Both the position numbers and the translations under genes were made by a program. The notes beneath the pieces are model-generated. The model worked only from the letters and a program-made list of their open reading frames with translations. It made no database searches and was not told the origin of the DNA. From assembly GCA_016719605.1 (NCBI GenBank), contig JADJYW010000003.1, forward strand, positions 248,001 through 312,000: 64,000 bases of DNA, given 5' to 3'. This DNA comes from Lewinellaceae bacterium (GTDB lineage: Bacteria > Bacteroidota > Bacteroidia > Chitinophagales > Saprospiraceae). How positions within the stretch are numbered: position 1 is the stretch's first letter; the number at the start of each line of letters is the position of its first letter. Positions 1 to 9,700 of the stretch are shown here, in pieces.

Positions 1-1
1 T

Positions 2-3000
2 CAAAATTTTTACTACAACAGCGTCAATTGCACCAACACACACCCGAACAGTTCGGCTTTCAGCCAGTACTACGGTTCGTCCAAGTATCTGCGCAACAAC
101 GTGTTTGCCAACCCCGGCGGCGGGTACGCCGTGTACGTTTCGAATGGTTCCGGGCTGGCTGTTTCGGACTTCAACGACCCGTTTAGTACGGGGCCAAACC
201 TGGGGTATTGGGATGGCGTTTTTGCCGCCAATTTAACGGCACTGCAAGCCGCAAGCGGCAAAGAAAGCAACTCGGTTTCGGTGGATCCGCTTTTCTATTC
301 GGACACCGATTTGCACATTTTGCAAGCTCAATTAGACAGTGCGGCCATACCCGTCGCGGAGGTCACAACCGATATGGACGGTACTATGCGCGACCCGAAC
401 AACCCGGATATCGGCGCCGATGAAATCAATTTCCTGGCGGAAGATGTGGGCATCACGAGCCTTGTCGCTCCGGGGAACAGTTGCACGCTGGGCAGCGCCG
501 AAACGGTGACCATCCGCATCCAGAATTACAGTTCCGTGCCGCTTTCCGGTTTTGATGTGGCGTACAGCATTGACGGTGGCACGCCCGTGGTGGAAAATAT
601 CGGGGCTTTGACCATTCCGCCGGGCAATGCCGCTAATTACTCGTTTGCCGCTACGGCAAATTTCGCCTTTGTGGGCAGCTATGAACTGGTTGCCTACACC
701 TTGTTGCCCGATGATGCCGATGCCGAAAACGATACCATTTCCGTGTTGGTGACGCATGTGCAAACACCGGTGGCCGTGTCCAATATGATCCCGACAGACG
801 GCGCCGCGGGCTTGTCCAAAACGATCGCGTTTTCATGGTCGCCTTCCCCGGGTGCTACGCTGTACGACCTGTACATTTGGCCGGCAGCCGACCCGCAACC
901 CGGTACACCGGCAGTAGCCAATATCAGCCAAATCAATTTTGTGTTTTACAATCTGGGCAATATCCTCCAGTTCGGGCAGTCGTACCGCTGGCGCATTGTG
1001 GCCAAAAACCCGTCTTGCTCCGCCAATGGTCCAATTCAAATTTTTACGCTGGCCAACCTGCCGGATTTGGTGGTCAACGCCATCACGGTTCCGTCGGGCG
1101 CGTTTTCCGGCCAACAAGTCAATATCGCCTGGGAAATAAAAAACATGGCCAGCGGCAGTACCGGCATGGGGCAATGGACAGACGTTGTATACCTTTCCAG
1201 CGACGCTATTCTGGATTTCAACATTGACCTCTACCTCGGCGGCGTACCCAACTTCAGTGCGCTGGACAGCGGACAGGTGTATGCCAACTCTGCCAACTTC
1301 ACGTTGCCACAGGGCATTACCGGCAACTACTATTTCTTCGTATTCGCCGATCGCTACAGCTACCTGCAAGAGACAGACGATACGAACAACTCCGGCGTCA
1401 GTGCTACCGCTGTCAATATCCAGCTCACGCCGCCGCCCGACTTGCAGGTGACAACCATCGTGCCGCCCAACAACCCCTTCTCGGGCCTGCCGGCTACCTT
1501 CAACTGGACGGTTGAAAACCTCGGTACCGGCGAAACCCGCGCTACCGGCTGGACAGACCGAACGTACCTTTCGCCCGATGCCGGTGGACTAAATATCGCC
1601 AACGCCACCTGGCTTGGAGACCGCACCTTTGCCGGCTCGCTGGACGTGAACGACACCTACGATAAAACGATAACCACCAATTTGCCGCAAGGTATTTCCG
1701 GGACATACTACCTCTATGTGGTTACTGATTTTTATAGCCAGGAATACGAACACGCCAACGAGGGCAACAACACGACCCGAAGCGCCGCCTTCACCGTATT
1801 CCTGACGCCGCCGCCCGATGTACAGGTAACGGCAGTAACCGCTCCGGCAAGCGGCAGTAATTTGGAAAGCAAGACGGTTTCCTGCACCGTCAGCAACGAA
1901 GGCGGAAACAACGCCACCGGCTCCTGGGTGGATCGTCTGTATGGTTCCACCGACTCGGCGCTGGTCAATCTCGCCGGCGCTACCCTGCTGGCAACCGCTT
2001 CGCGCCCGACAGAGCTGGCGCCCACAGAAACCTACAACCAATCGTTCAACATTACCCTGCCTGACGGAATCACCGGGGCCTACTATTTCTACGTTTGGAC
2101 CGACGCGACCAACACCGTGTACGAGTATACTTTTGAAAACAACAACACCCGCCGAGCGGCTGCCACCATGCTGCTTACCCCCGATCTGGCTGTGCAAAAC
2201 ATCAGCGCGCCCGCCGCCGCCGAATCCGGCGATACGGTGACCGTAACCTGGACGGATCAAAACGCCGGCACGGGAAAAGTGGCCAACCGCAGCTGGACGG
2301 ACCGGATTTACATTTCGCAAAACAGTGCTTTTGGTTTGCTGGCTTCCACTCTGGTCGGCGCCTTGAACGCCACCGCCACGGTGGATACCGGCGCCGGACT
2401 TGCCCTATCCCGACAGTTGATTTTGCCGCAAGGCATCAGCGGGTCGTACTATTGGTTTGTCTGGACGGACGCAACGGCACAGATGTATGAAAACGGATCC
2501 GAAGCAAACAACATCAATGCGGCTGGAATCCCGCTGACCATTTCCCTGGCGCCCTATCCAGACTTGAATCCGACGAGCATCAATGCCCCGTCGAGTGCAG
2601 CGGCGGGCACCGCTGTTTCCGTTACCTATTCGGTGGAAAACATCGGTACGAGTCCGGCCAATCCTTCCTGGCGGGACAAAATCTACCTGTCGCCGAGTAT
2701 CGTGTGGAACCCAAATGCTGCCCAATTGCTGCGCAGCGAAACCGTTGAGCAAACGCTTGAACCCGACTCGACTTATCTGCGCTCGGCATCCGTGGTTATC
2801 CCGCTGGATGCTCCCGGCGGCATTTATTACCTGTTTGTTTTTGCCGATCAGGAAAATAACGTGTACGAATTCACCGGGGAAAACAACAACCTGCTGGCGA
2901 GTGGCGGCATCACCGTGACCGGCTACCCGCCGGTAGACCTCGACATTACGGTATTTTCCGGCCCGTCGCCGGTACAGTCCGGGGCAACGATTTCGCTGAA

Positions 3001-4954
3001 CTGGACCGTGGCCAACCAGGCTGCAGTGGCCACTATTGCACCGGTGTGGACCGATGCTGTTTATCTTTCCACGGATGCCGTGTGGCAATCCGGAACCGAT
3101 CAACTGCTCACGTCGCGACAACAAACCGGGCCGCTTTTGGCAAGTGCATCCTACACGGCCTTGCGTAACGTGACGATCCCAAACGGCATTTCCGGCAATT
3201 ATTACCTCCTGCTGGTGAACGACCCGGCCAACCTGCACAACGACTCCGACCGGACAAATAACGTTGCCGGCAGCGCCATTTCCATCACGCTCACCCCGCC
3301 TCCGGATTTGGCGCCCATTGACCTCGTCGCTCCGGTACAAGGGTTTGCCGGTCAGCCCATTGAGGTTGCCTATTCGGTTAAAAATATGGGTACCGGCACT
3401 ACGGCTCCAGTCACCAGTTGGACAGACCGGTTCTACCTGTCCACCGATTTCACCCTCGACGGCAGCGACCAAATTCTTGAAAATGTGGCGCACGCCACAG
3501 CGCTTGGGGTTAATGAAACTTATTCCGATACCGTGCAGGTGTACCTGCCCCAGGGTTCTGCTGGAAACAAAATCCTGATCCTCAAGACGGATGTCAACAA
3601 TGCCGTGTATGAGTTCGACGACGAGGACAACAACACCGCAGCCGCCGCCCTGCTGGTTGTGCAGCCGCCGCCTTCCGATCTGATGGTTTCCAGCATTGTG
3701 CTGCCGGGGAGCGCCATTGCCGGGGAGGAGATTTTGCTGCTATGGAATCTGAAAAATCAGGGCGCGAACCCGGCTATCGGGTACATGCAGGAAGCCGTAT
3801 TTTTCTCACAGGATACCGTGTGGGATACCGGCGATGCATTACTTGGAGTAAAAGCCGGCTACATCAACCTGGCCCCGCAAGCCACGCAGATACAGAGTAT
3901 TATGGCCGACCTGACCGGGGTGGAGGTGGGCAATTACTACGCTATTGTGCGTACGGACATTTTGAACAACATTGCCGAAAGCAACGAAGTAAATAACACC
4001 ACGCCTTCTGCCGGTCCGCTGAATGTGACCGTGAACGAACTGCTGCTGCATGTACCAACTGCCGCGACGCTGTACGACAACAAAAACCTGTATTACCGGA
4101 TTGAAATACCGCCCGCCTTTGAAGGGGAAACCCTTTTGGTGACCTTGGCCGGCGACTCCGTCAACGGCGCCAATGAGTTGTACTTGCGCTTCGGCCAGGT
4201 ACCTACCCGCTCGGCATACGATTTTGCTTACGGTACGCCATTTTATGGAAATCAGGAGGCCATCGTGCCCGAATTGCAAGCCGGAACGTACTACCTGCTG
4301 GCTTACGGAAACACGACAGCAGGCGACCAGCAGGCTATTTCCCTGCTCGCGCGAATCCTGAATTTTGAGATTCAAAGCGTACACGCCGAACAAGGCGGAA
4401 ACAGCGGGCAGGTAACGGTACAAATTAACGGCGCCAAGTTCGAGCCGGAAATGGCGCTTCGTTTGGAGCGCGGCGGCGCCAACATAGAGGCCGACACGGT
4501 TTATTTCATCAATTCCCTGCGCGTTTATGCCACCTTCAACCTGAAAGGAGCCGCGCTCGGCCTGTACGATGTGGTGGCAGAGAAAGTCGCCGGTGGTTTG
4601 GCCATACTGCCGGAAGGGTTTGAGGTTGTCGCAGGAACGGCGCCCAGCCTGGCTACCAATATCATTCAGTCGCCTTCGACCCGGCCCAATCAAGTTGCAA
4701 CCATTCGGGTAGAGTACGCCAATACCGGCACGACAGATATTGTAAATCCGCTGGTGCAGTTGGTCAGCATCGCCGGGGCGCCGGTGTCGCTGGATGCTGC
4801 CACGGTAGAGGATGGAGATACCGCGCTGGACCTGCCGCTTGAGGAAATCGGTGGCCCGCCGAATGTGCTGCGACCGGGCGCGACCGGTTCGATTACGATT
4901 TACACCAAAGCGACTGTCGGACTTGGCTTTACGCTGCTTTTCCCGCAACTCTAA
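2..4954 (+). CDS. Giant CARDB-repeat surface protein, 5' end outside window
   Basis: Reading is open from base 2, so the gene starts upstream; the GTG at 101 is only an internal codon. The visible 1650 residues begin with the end of a right-handed beta-helix region (asparagine-rich turns, then PDIGADE near base 410, a common end of such helices). An Ig/FN3-like segment follows to about 1060, then eight CARDB (APHP-like) repeats from 1064 to about 4030. Each repeat starts with DLxV or similar, has a W-x-D-x-x-Y-L-S strand and ends in an ExxNN-like turn. After that come a pre-peptidase-C-like domain (about 4040-4360) and an IPT/TIG-like domain (to about 4640). Known use of these folds is extracellular adhesion or spacing. 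The protein stops about 100 residues into the next domain, whereas the paralogues at 17061-21845 and 24715-34539 continue with Gly-rich, Cys-rich and C-terminal modules. It has no recognisable sorting domain. Ligand unknown. Confidence 0.85.
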   Translation, partial: QNFYYNSVNCTNTHPNSSAFSQYYGSSKYLRNNVFANPGGGYAVYVSNGSGLAVSDFNDPFSTGPNLGYWDGVFAANLTALQAASGKESNSVSVDPLFYSDTDLHILQAQLDSAAIPVAEVTTDMDGTMRDPNNPDIGADEINFLAEDVGITSLVAPGNSCTLGSAETVTIRIQNYSSVPLSGFDVAYSIDGGTPVVENIGALTIPPGNAANYSFAATANFAFVGSYELVAYTLLPDDADAENDTISVLVTHVQTPVAVSNMIPTDGAAGLSKTIAFSWSPSPGATLYDLYIWPAADPQPGTPAVANISQINFVFYNLGNILQFGQSYRWRIVAKNPSCSANGPIQIFTLANLPDLVVNAITVPSGAFSGQQVNIAWEIKNMASGSTGMGQWTDVVYLSSDAILDFNIDLYLGGVPNFSALDSGQVYANSANFTLPQGITGNYYFFVFADRYSYLQETDDTNNSGVSATAVNIQLTPPPDLQVTTIVPPNNPFSGLPATFNWTVENLGTGETRATGWTDRTYLSPDAGGLNIANATWLGDRTFAGSLDVNDTYDKTITTNLPQGISGTYYLYVVTDFYSQEYEHANEGNNTTRSAAFTVFLTPPPDVQVTAVTAPASGSNLESKTVSCTVSNEGGNNATGSWVDRLYGSTDSALVNLAGATLLATASRPTELAPTETYNQSFNITLPDGITGAYYFYVWTDATNTVYEYTFENNNTRRAAATMLLTPDLAVQNISAPAAAESGDTVTVTWTDQNAGTGKVANRSWTDRIYISQNSAFGLLASTLVGALNATATVDTGAGLALSRQLILPQGISGSYYWFVWTDATAQMYENGSEANNINAAGIPLTISLAPYPDLNPTSINAPSSAAAGTAVSVTYSVENIGTSPANPSWRDKIYLSPSIVWNPNAAQLLRSETVEQTLEPDSTYLRSASVVIPLDAPGGIYYLFVFADQENNVYEFTGENNNLLASGGITVTGYPPVDLDITVFSGPSPVQSGATISLNWTVANQAAVATIAPVWTDAVYLSTDAVWQSGTDQLLTSRQQTGPLLASASYTALRNVTIPNGISGNYYLLLVNDPANLHNDSDRTNNVAGSAISITLTPPPDLAPIDLVAPVQGFAGQPIEVAYSVKNMGTGTTAPVTSWTDRFYLSTDFTLDGSDQILENVAHATALGVNETYSDTVQVYLPQGSAGNKILILKTDVNNAVYEFDDEDNNTAAAALLVVQPPPSDLMVSSIVLPGSAIAGEEILLLWNLKNQGANPAIGYMQEAVFFSQDTVWDTGDALLGVKAGYINLAPQATQIQSIMADLTGVEVGNYYAIVRTDILNNIAESNEVNNTTPSAGPLNVTVNELLLHVPTAATLYDNKNLYYRIEIPPAFEGETLLVTLAGDSVNGANELYLRFGQVPTRSAYDFAYGTPFYGNQEAIVPELQAGTYYLLAYGNTTAGDQQAISLLARILNFEIQSVHAEQGGNSGQVTVQINGAKFEPEMALRLERGGANIEADTVYFINSLRVYATFNLKGAALGLYDVVAEKVAGGLAILPEGFEVVAGTAPSLATNIIQSPSTRPNQVATIRVEYANTGTTDIVNPLVQLVSIAGAPVSLDAATVEDGDTALDLPLEEIGGPPNVLRPGATGSITIYTKATVGLGFTLLFPQL

Positions 4955-4973
4955 ATTTTTAAAAACCAGCAGT

Positions 4974-6019
4974 ATGAATCGGATAGCATGGTTCAGTTTT
5001 TTGATCTTTTTCTTTTGTTCCACATCGTTGAGCAGTCAGGTGGAAAACAGCAAGGCGCATCCGGCAAAGGAGTTTACTCTGGTTCGAAAAACCGCCGGCA
5101 TGGAACCGATCAACGGTGCGCCCGTACTCGACCATTGGGGGCGATTTGTGGGGCAATGGTCTCCCATCATTTCGGACTCGCTGCAGCAATATGCGTTCCG
5201 GTTCGATAACGGAAAATCGGCTACGGTGCCGGCGCTTTCCCATGTTTTGTACAATCCGGAAGCCGACCGGCTGTTGGTTTATGGAGCATCCGTCCAAAGC
5301 CATGTTATTTCTGAAGCAGAATTGAATGTGTACACCGGAAGCGGCAGTACGGTGAAAAACCTCGGCATCGTGGCGTACATCCCGTTTAAAGTGGGCATGG
5401 CCGGTAGTGGAGACATCTATGTGGCGGGCAAAACGGTGTACGAACAGGCGGTTTTTGAATTAAAAAATACGACAACGCCGGCAATCTGAAGTGGGCGATA
5501 AACCTGCCTTTCGGCTCGCCAACCGAACTGGCAATCTCGGAATCGGGACGCCGTATTGGCCTGGCTTTGTACGACCAGGACGCCCAAAAAACCACGCTGT
5601 ACTACTTCGACGATGCAGGGAAAACATTGGCCTACAACACCGATTTTGGTATGATTGCCAACCTCGAATTTCTGGGCGACGACAAGGTAATTGTGTGCAC
5701 AGGCCGGCAATTTTACCTGTACCAAATCTCGGGGCAGGCCCTGATCACCTATACCCAATTTCCTGGAAATGCAATCGGAGACCATCCGATCACTCCGAAC
5801 GCGATGGGCGATGGCTTTGTCGTGACCAGTGTTGCAGACCCGCAAACACAGTCGGGCTACCGGGTGCAGGCGTACAGCGGCGCGGGCGTTTTGCTCCGGG
5901 AATCCATTGTGCCGGGAGCGCCGGTTTCGCAGGGCGCTCGCATGACCATTTTTCAGGGTATCGACGAATTTATGCTCCAAATTCCTCAAGAGTCTGTCAT
6001 CCTTAAAATGGACAAATGA
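4974..6019 (+). pseudogene. Secreted propeller-like protein, interrupted by one frameshift
   Basis: ATG at 4974 opens a classical signal peptide (MNRIAW, hydrophobic core, SLSSQ). The start lies 19 bases after the stop of the upstream giant, so co-transcription is likely. The first frame runs to a stop at 5489, but the sense continues in another frame from about 5468 to 6019: ELKK|YDNAGNLKWAINLP. Restoring one A in the A-run at 5462-5467 joins the two. The repaired protein of about 350 residues has short repeated strands of the type seen in beta-propellers (YDNAGNLKW, YYFDDAGKTLAYN, LYQISGQALITY). I recognise no family. Its stop overlaps the next gene (ATGA at 6016), again suggesting an operon. 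Either a real frameshift or a sequence error. Confidence 0.65.
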
Positions 6020-6661
6020 CCATGAAACAGACCAACAACATCTCCGGTATTTTGCTTTTGCTGGCGTTTTCCTGCCGGCGCAGGACGTATTGGCCCAACC
6101 CAATCTTCGAGCCGTGTGGCCCCGGTATGGCGCCAACCAAATGCAACTGCAATGGGACCCCGTGCCCCTGGCGGCCGAGTACGCCGTACGTCGGAAGGTA
6201 AATTCAGGGATGTATTCCGGGTGGGTCAGCGCTGGTGTTGCCACCAACTGGGTACATCCGGATGCCATCAACGCAACGGATACATTTGCCTATCAGGTTC
6301 GATCCAGAATAGACACGGTGTGGAGCGCAGAATCGAACGAGCGCGCCAACCGAATGGTGAAAGTGTGGCCGGTATCGAAAAACGCCAGTTGTGACACCGA
6401 AGGGGTTGATATTTTAAATGGTTTTAATCAACCCCTCCGGGTCGGGGCGACTCAGTATTTACATGAAGGAATGGACATTCACGGGGCGGAAACCTTTCAG
6501 ACGGAATGTGTAAAAGCGCCGTTGGGCGGAATAATTAGCCGCAACGATCTGATAAATCATCCTGCACCAGGCGCTTTTTCCGAACGGGTTGTTGATATCG
6601 ACATTTACATGAACGGACGTGTCGAAAAATTCAGTTCAATCATTTATGGAATGTACCGGCG

Positions 6662-9600
6662 TCTGTCGTCGTAGGTGAATCGGTACAGCCAGGTCAAAAA
6701 ATTGCCGAAATCAACTCTGTTCCCTGGGTAGTGGGCGCATCTCATACGCACTGCCACTACTTTTTAACTTACGGCAACTTTTTCCCATCTACCATGGATC
6801 CGCACCGGATTTGGGATACAAATGCACACAAGGACCCACAAAATCTGTCTCCACGGGTGGAAGATACCAACGGCGATATGAAAACGCTGCGCTACCGCAA
6901 GGGGCCGAATCTCGCAGACTATTTCCCAAACGAAATTGCTGTTTACCGGGAAACAGACATTGTTGTGGAGGCTTTTGACAAACAATCCGTTGATGCACCC
7001 TGGGTGGCGCCGAGACGTATCGGGTACTATGTTGAAAAATACAACGGAAACGCCTGGACGAATACCGTCAAAACCGCTGCTGCGCCGTACACGCTGATTG
7101 ACAATGCTACAGGTTTCTTTCAGGCGCATGGAGGCATGGGCGGTCCAAACCCCAACACGACCAATGCACTGAGCGATGTTACTTTAGCGCTCCAGTCTGC
7201 CCCTCCGGCTACTCCTGCATTTTATACTGCCTGGCCCGGCGGCGCCGGCTGGAATCAATGGTGGACCTATATCGTGACGAACTCCTGGGATACCAGCGGC
7301 ACCTTAGCCGCGCTCGACCGATTCCAGTGCTGGGCCACCGATGCACGCGATACCGTAACAACCGACAATGGTTATCGCACAGGGTATGTCCGTGCGCAAT
7401 GCATTGCGGAAGCTAAGTTTCCGGATGGAAAATACCGGGTCAATATCCGTTTGCAGGACTACGTCAACACCGCTGCCGACTATCGGAAAGAGGTGCTCGT
7501 GGATAATTTCGCTCCATACATTAAAAAAGTCACCATGCAGGCTGGTCAATTGACCTACTTAGCCGAATGGAAATGGGAGGTTGGAAACCTTACTTTTCAC
7601 CCCAACGCCGACATGGACAAGGCTTGCGGTGAGATAAAAATGCGGGTGTTCACCAGCGAACCTATGAAAAACGTCAGCATCAATATCCCCTCCATCGGTT
7701 TTTCCAAAAACCTGACCAGCGCCGTTGCCGGCACCAACAGTACAGAGTGGGAATTCATCGTGCCCGCTTCTTTTACTTCAAACAAACCGATGGGGCCACA
7801 TACCGTGCAAATTGACGGGAGAGATTTGAACGAAAATCCAGTGCTCGGATTTACTACAGAAGCGCCCGTTCCCGGTGCAAACATTCCAAAACACCAACAC
7901 GACGGAACCTGGGCGCCAGTTGTAAATCCACAACTGGATATGGTGCACAAATTCCTGCTCGACTCCTCTTTCATGACAGTCGAAACCGAAACGTTTAACA
8001 ATGTCTGTATTGAGGATGTCTCGGGTTTGCTTATAGTCAATGTCACCGGTGGCATGGCTCCGTATGAATACTCAAATAATGGCGGGGCATCCTGGCAGAG
8101 TTCGAATAAATTTTTCAACCTGGCAACCGGTACATACCACATTCAGGTACGGGACAAAATGAATTGTATCGTCTCCGCGGAGGCGCTCGTTTGGTATTTT
8201 TCCAAAGTGAATTTATCCATCATTGGAGGTGGCTACATTGTATTTTGTTTACCCAACACGCCGCCCGCTATCACGCTTACAGCCATCGCATCCGGTGGAT
8301 TTTCGCCCTACACATACAGTTGGCCGGGTGGTGTGCTCCCGGTGGGTGGATCGGGATCGTATACCTGCGTTGCTACGAATGCACTCGGCTGCACCGCCTC
8401 CGCCACAGTCCATGTGGTTTATATTCCGGTGATTTGCTCCCGCGACCCCAACGACATGATTGGCCCGGAGGGTTTCGGCGACCCCAAATGGGTGTCCGTC
8501 AAAGACAACCTGCCGTACACCATTCGTTTTGAAAACGACCCCGATTTTGCCACAGCGCCCGCGCAACGGGTCGAAATTGAGCATATTCTTGATCCAAACC
8601 TCAACCTGTTTTCCCTGCGCCTCGGCGATTTTGGTTTTGGGAATATGACGTTCAACGTGCCGCCCAATTCCACGTTTTTTAACAGCCGGCTTGATGTGCA
8701 GGACTCCCTTGGCATTTTTGTGGACGTCACGGCGGGTATTGACGTGGCAGCCAACCGGGCATTCTGGATTTTTCAGTCGGTAGATCCGCTGACCGGGCTG
8801 GCTCCATCCGATCCGCTGAAGGGCCTGCTGCCGGTAAACGATACGATCACCCGTCGTGGCGAAGGGTTTGTAAGTTTTACGGTAAAACCTAAAAATTCGT
8901 CCATGACCGGCGATTCCATCATCGCCGAGGCGGCCATTGTTTTTGATGAAAATGAAACCATCAACACGCCGGAAATTTTCAACGTCATAGACGCACTACC
9001 GCCCACCAGTACGCTGACCGGCAGCCTGCCCGCCACCACAAATTTGACCTCGTTCCAAATCAACTGGACCGGACAGGATGATGCCGGCGGATGTGGTATC
9101 CGGGATTATGCCCTCTATGTGTCCGTCAACAACGGGATATTCCTGCCCAACCAAACCAATATCCTGGATACGTTCACGGTTTTCCATGGCCTGCCGGGAA
9201 ACACCTATTCGTTTTTTACGGTTGCCACGGACAATGTGGGCAACACGGAGCCACTCAAACCGCAAGGCGAGCAAACGGTGACCATCAATGAAACCGGCAG
9301 CCTGGCCATTTTCTCCATCAGTCAGGACAGTTTTTGTGCAGGTACCGACTTGTTTGTGCAATGGTCTTCCTCGGGCATCTCGGCAGTTGATATTTCTTTT
9401 TCCCCGGATGGCGGCATGACCTGGCAGCCCCTGGCATCGGGTCTGAAAGCCGATACGAGCCTCTTCGCCTGGTCCATTCCGGCGAATTTTGCCGGCTGCG
9501 CCAACTGCGCCCTGCTCGTGTCCGACACTGCCGGGGGGAGCCTTCTGCGCGATACGGTGTTTACCCGTATTCACGCCGGCCCGCAATTCACGCCGGCGCC

Positions 9601-9700
9601 GGATGTGACAAACGTCACTTGTCCGGGCGATATGGACGGCTTCCATTACCTTGCACGTTACCAGCGGTTTGGCTCCGTATCAATACCTGTGGAGCGATGA
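6662..9700 (+). CDS. Central segment of the M23-type giant
   Basis: Open segment in the second-codon frame. Meaningful sense begins about 6662 with SVVVGESVQPGQ, the G-x-x-V-x-x-G-Q strand that precedes the H-x-H motif in M23 domains, then HTHCHYF. It continues through about 270 residues that I cannot assign (NFFPSTMDPHRIWDT; VLVDNFAPYIKKV). Next comes a SprB-like repeat (near 7980-8200), an Ig/PKD-like stretch, and the domain beginning CSRDPNDMIGPEG (8437 on), which recurs in the paralogues as CDPNDIxGPxG. The FN3-like domain DALPPTSTLTGSLP follows, and then a region with the FCAG and CPGDMDG motifs. The last residues before the stop at 9700 are out of frame; true sense leaves this frame near 9640. 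Confidence 0.75.
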   Translation, partial: SVVVGESVQPGQKIAEINSVPWVVGASHTHCHYFLTYGNFFPSTMDPHRIWDTNAHKDPQNLSPRVEDTNGDMKTLRYRKGPNLADYFPNEIAVYRETDIVVEAFDKQSVDAPWVAPRRIGYYVEKYNGNAWTNTVKTAAAPYTLIDNATGFFQAHGGMGGPNPNTTNALSDVTLALQSAPPATPAFYTAWPGGAGWNQWWTYIVTNSWDTSGTLAALDRFQCWATDARDTVTTDNGYRTGYVRAQCIAEAKFPDGKYRVNIRLQDYVNTAADYRKEVLVDNFAPYIKKVTMQAGQLTYLAEWKWEVGNLTFHPNADMDKACGEIKMRVFTSEPMKNVSINIPSIGFSKNLTSAVAGTNSTEWEFIVPASFTSNKPMGPHTVQIDGRDLNENPVLGFTTEAPVPGANIPKHQHDGTWAPVVNPQLDMVHKFLLDSSFMTVETETFNNVCIEDVSGLLIVNVTGGMAPYEYSNNGGASWQSSNKFFNLATGTYHIQVRDKMNCIVSAEALVWYFSKVNLSIIGGGYIVFCLPNTPPAITLTAIASGGFSPYTYSWPGGVLPVGGSGSYTCVATNALGCTASATVHVVYIPVICSRDPNDMIGPEGFGDPKWVSVKDNLPYTIRFENDPDFATAPAQRVEIEHILDPNLNLFSLRLGDFGFGNMTFNVPPNSTFFNSRLDVQDSLGIFVDVTAGIDVAANRAFWIFQSVDPLTGLAPSDPLKGLLPVNDTITRRGEGFVSFTVKPKNSSMTGDSIIAEAAIVFDENETINTPEIFNVIDALPPTSTLTGSLPATTNLTSFQINWTGQDDAGGCGIRDYALYVSVNNGIFLPNQTNILDTFTVFHGLPGNTYSFFTVATDNVGNTEPLKPQGEQTVTINETGSLAIFSISQDSFCAGTDLFVQWSSSGISAVDISFSPDGGMTWQPLASGLKADTSLFAWSIPANFAGCANCALLVSDTAGGSLLRDTVFTRIHAGPQFTPAPDVTNVTCPGDMDGFHYLARYQRFGSVSIPVER

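Noticed and set aside
2405..3493. 362-codon minus-strand frame
   Set aside because: Shadow of CARDB repeats with biased codons; no recognisable domain.
101..4954. GTG at 101 as the start of the first gene
   Set aside because: The frame is open to base 2 with sensible beta-helix text (QNFYYNSVNCTNTHPNSSAF), and no signal peptide follows 101.
5462..5470. Programmed ribosomal frameshift at the A-run
   Set aside because: An A6 run could slip, but similar breaks occur at many sites without slippery sequence or downstream structure, so one general cause is more likely.
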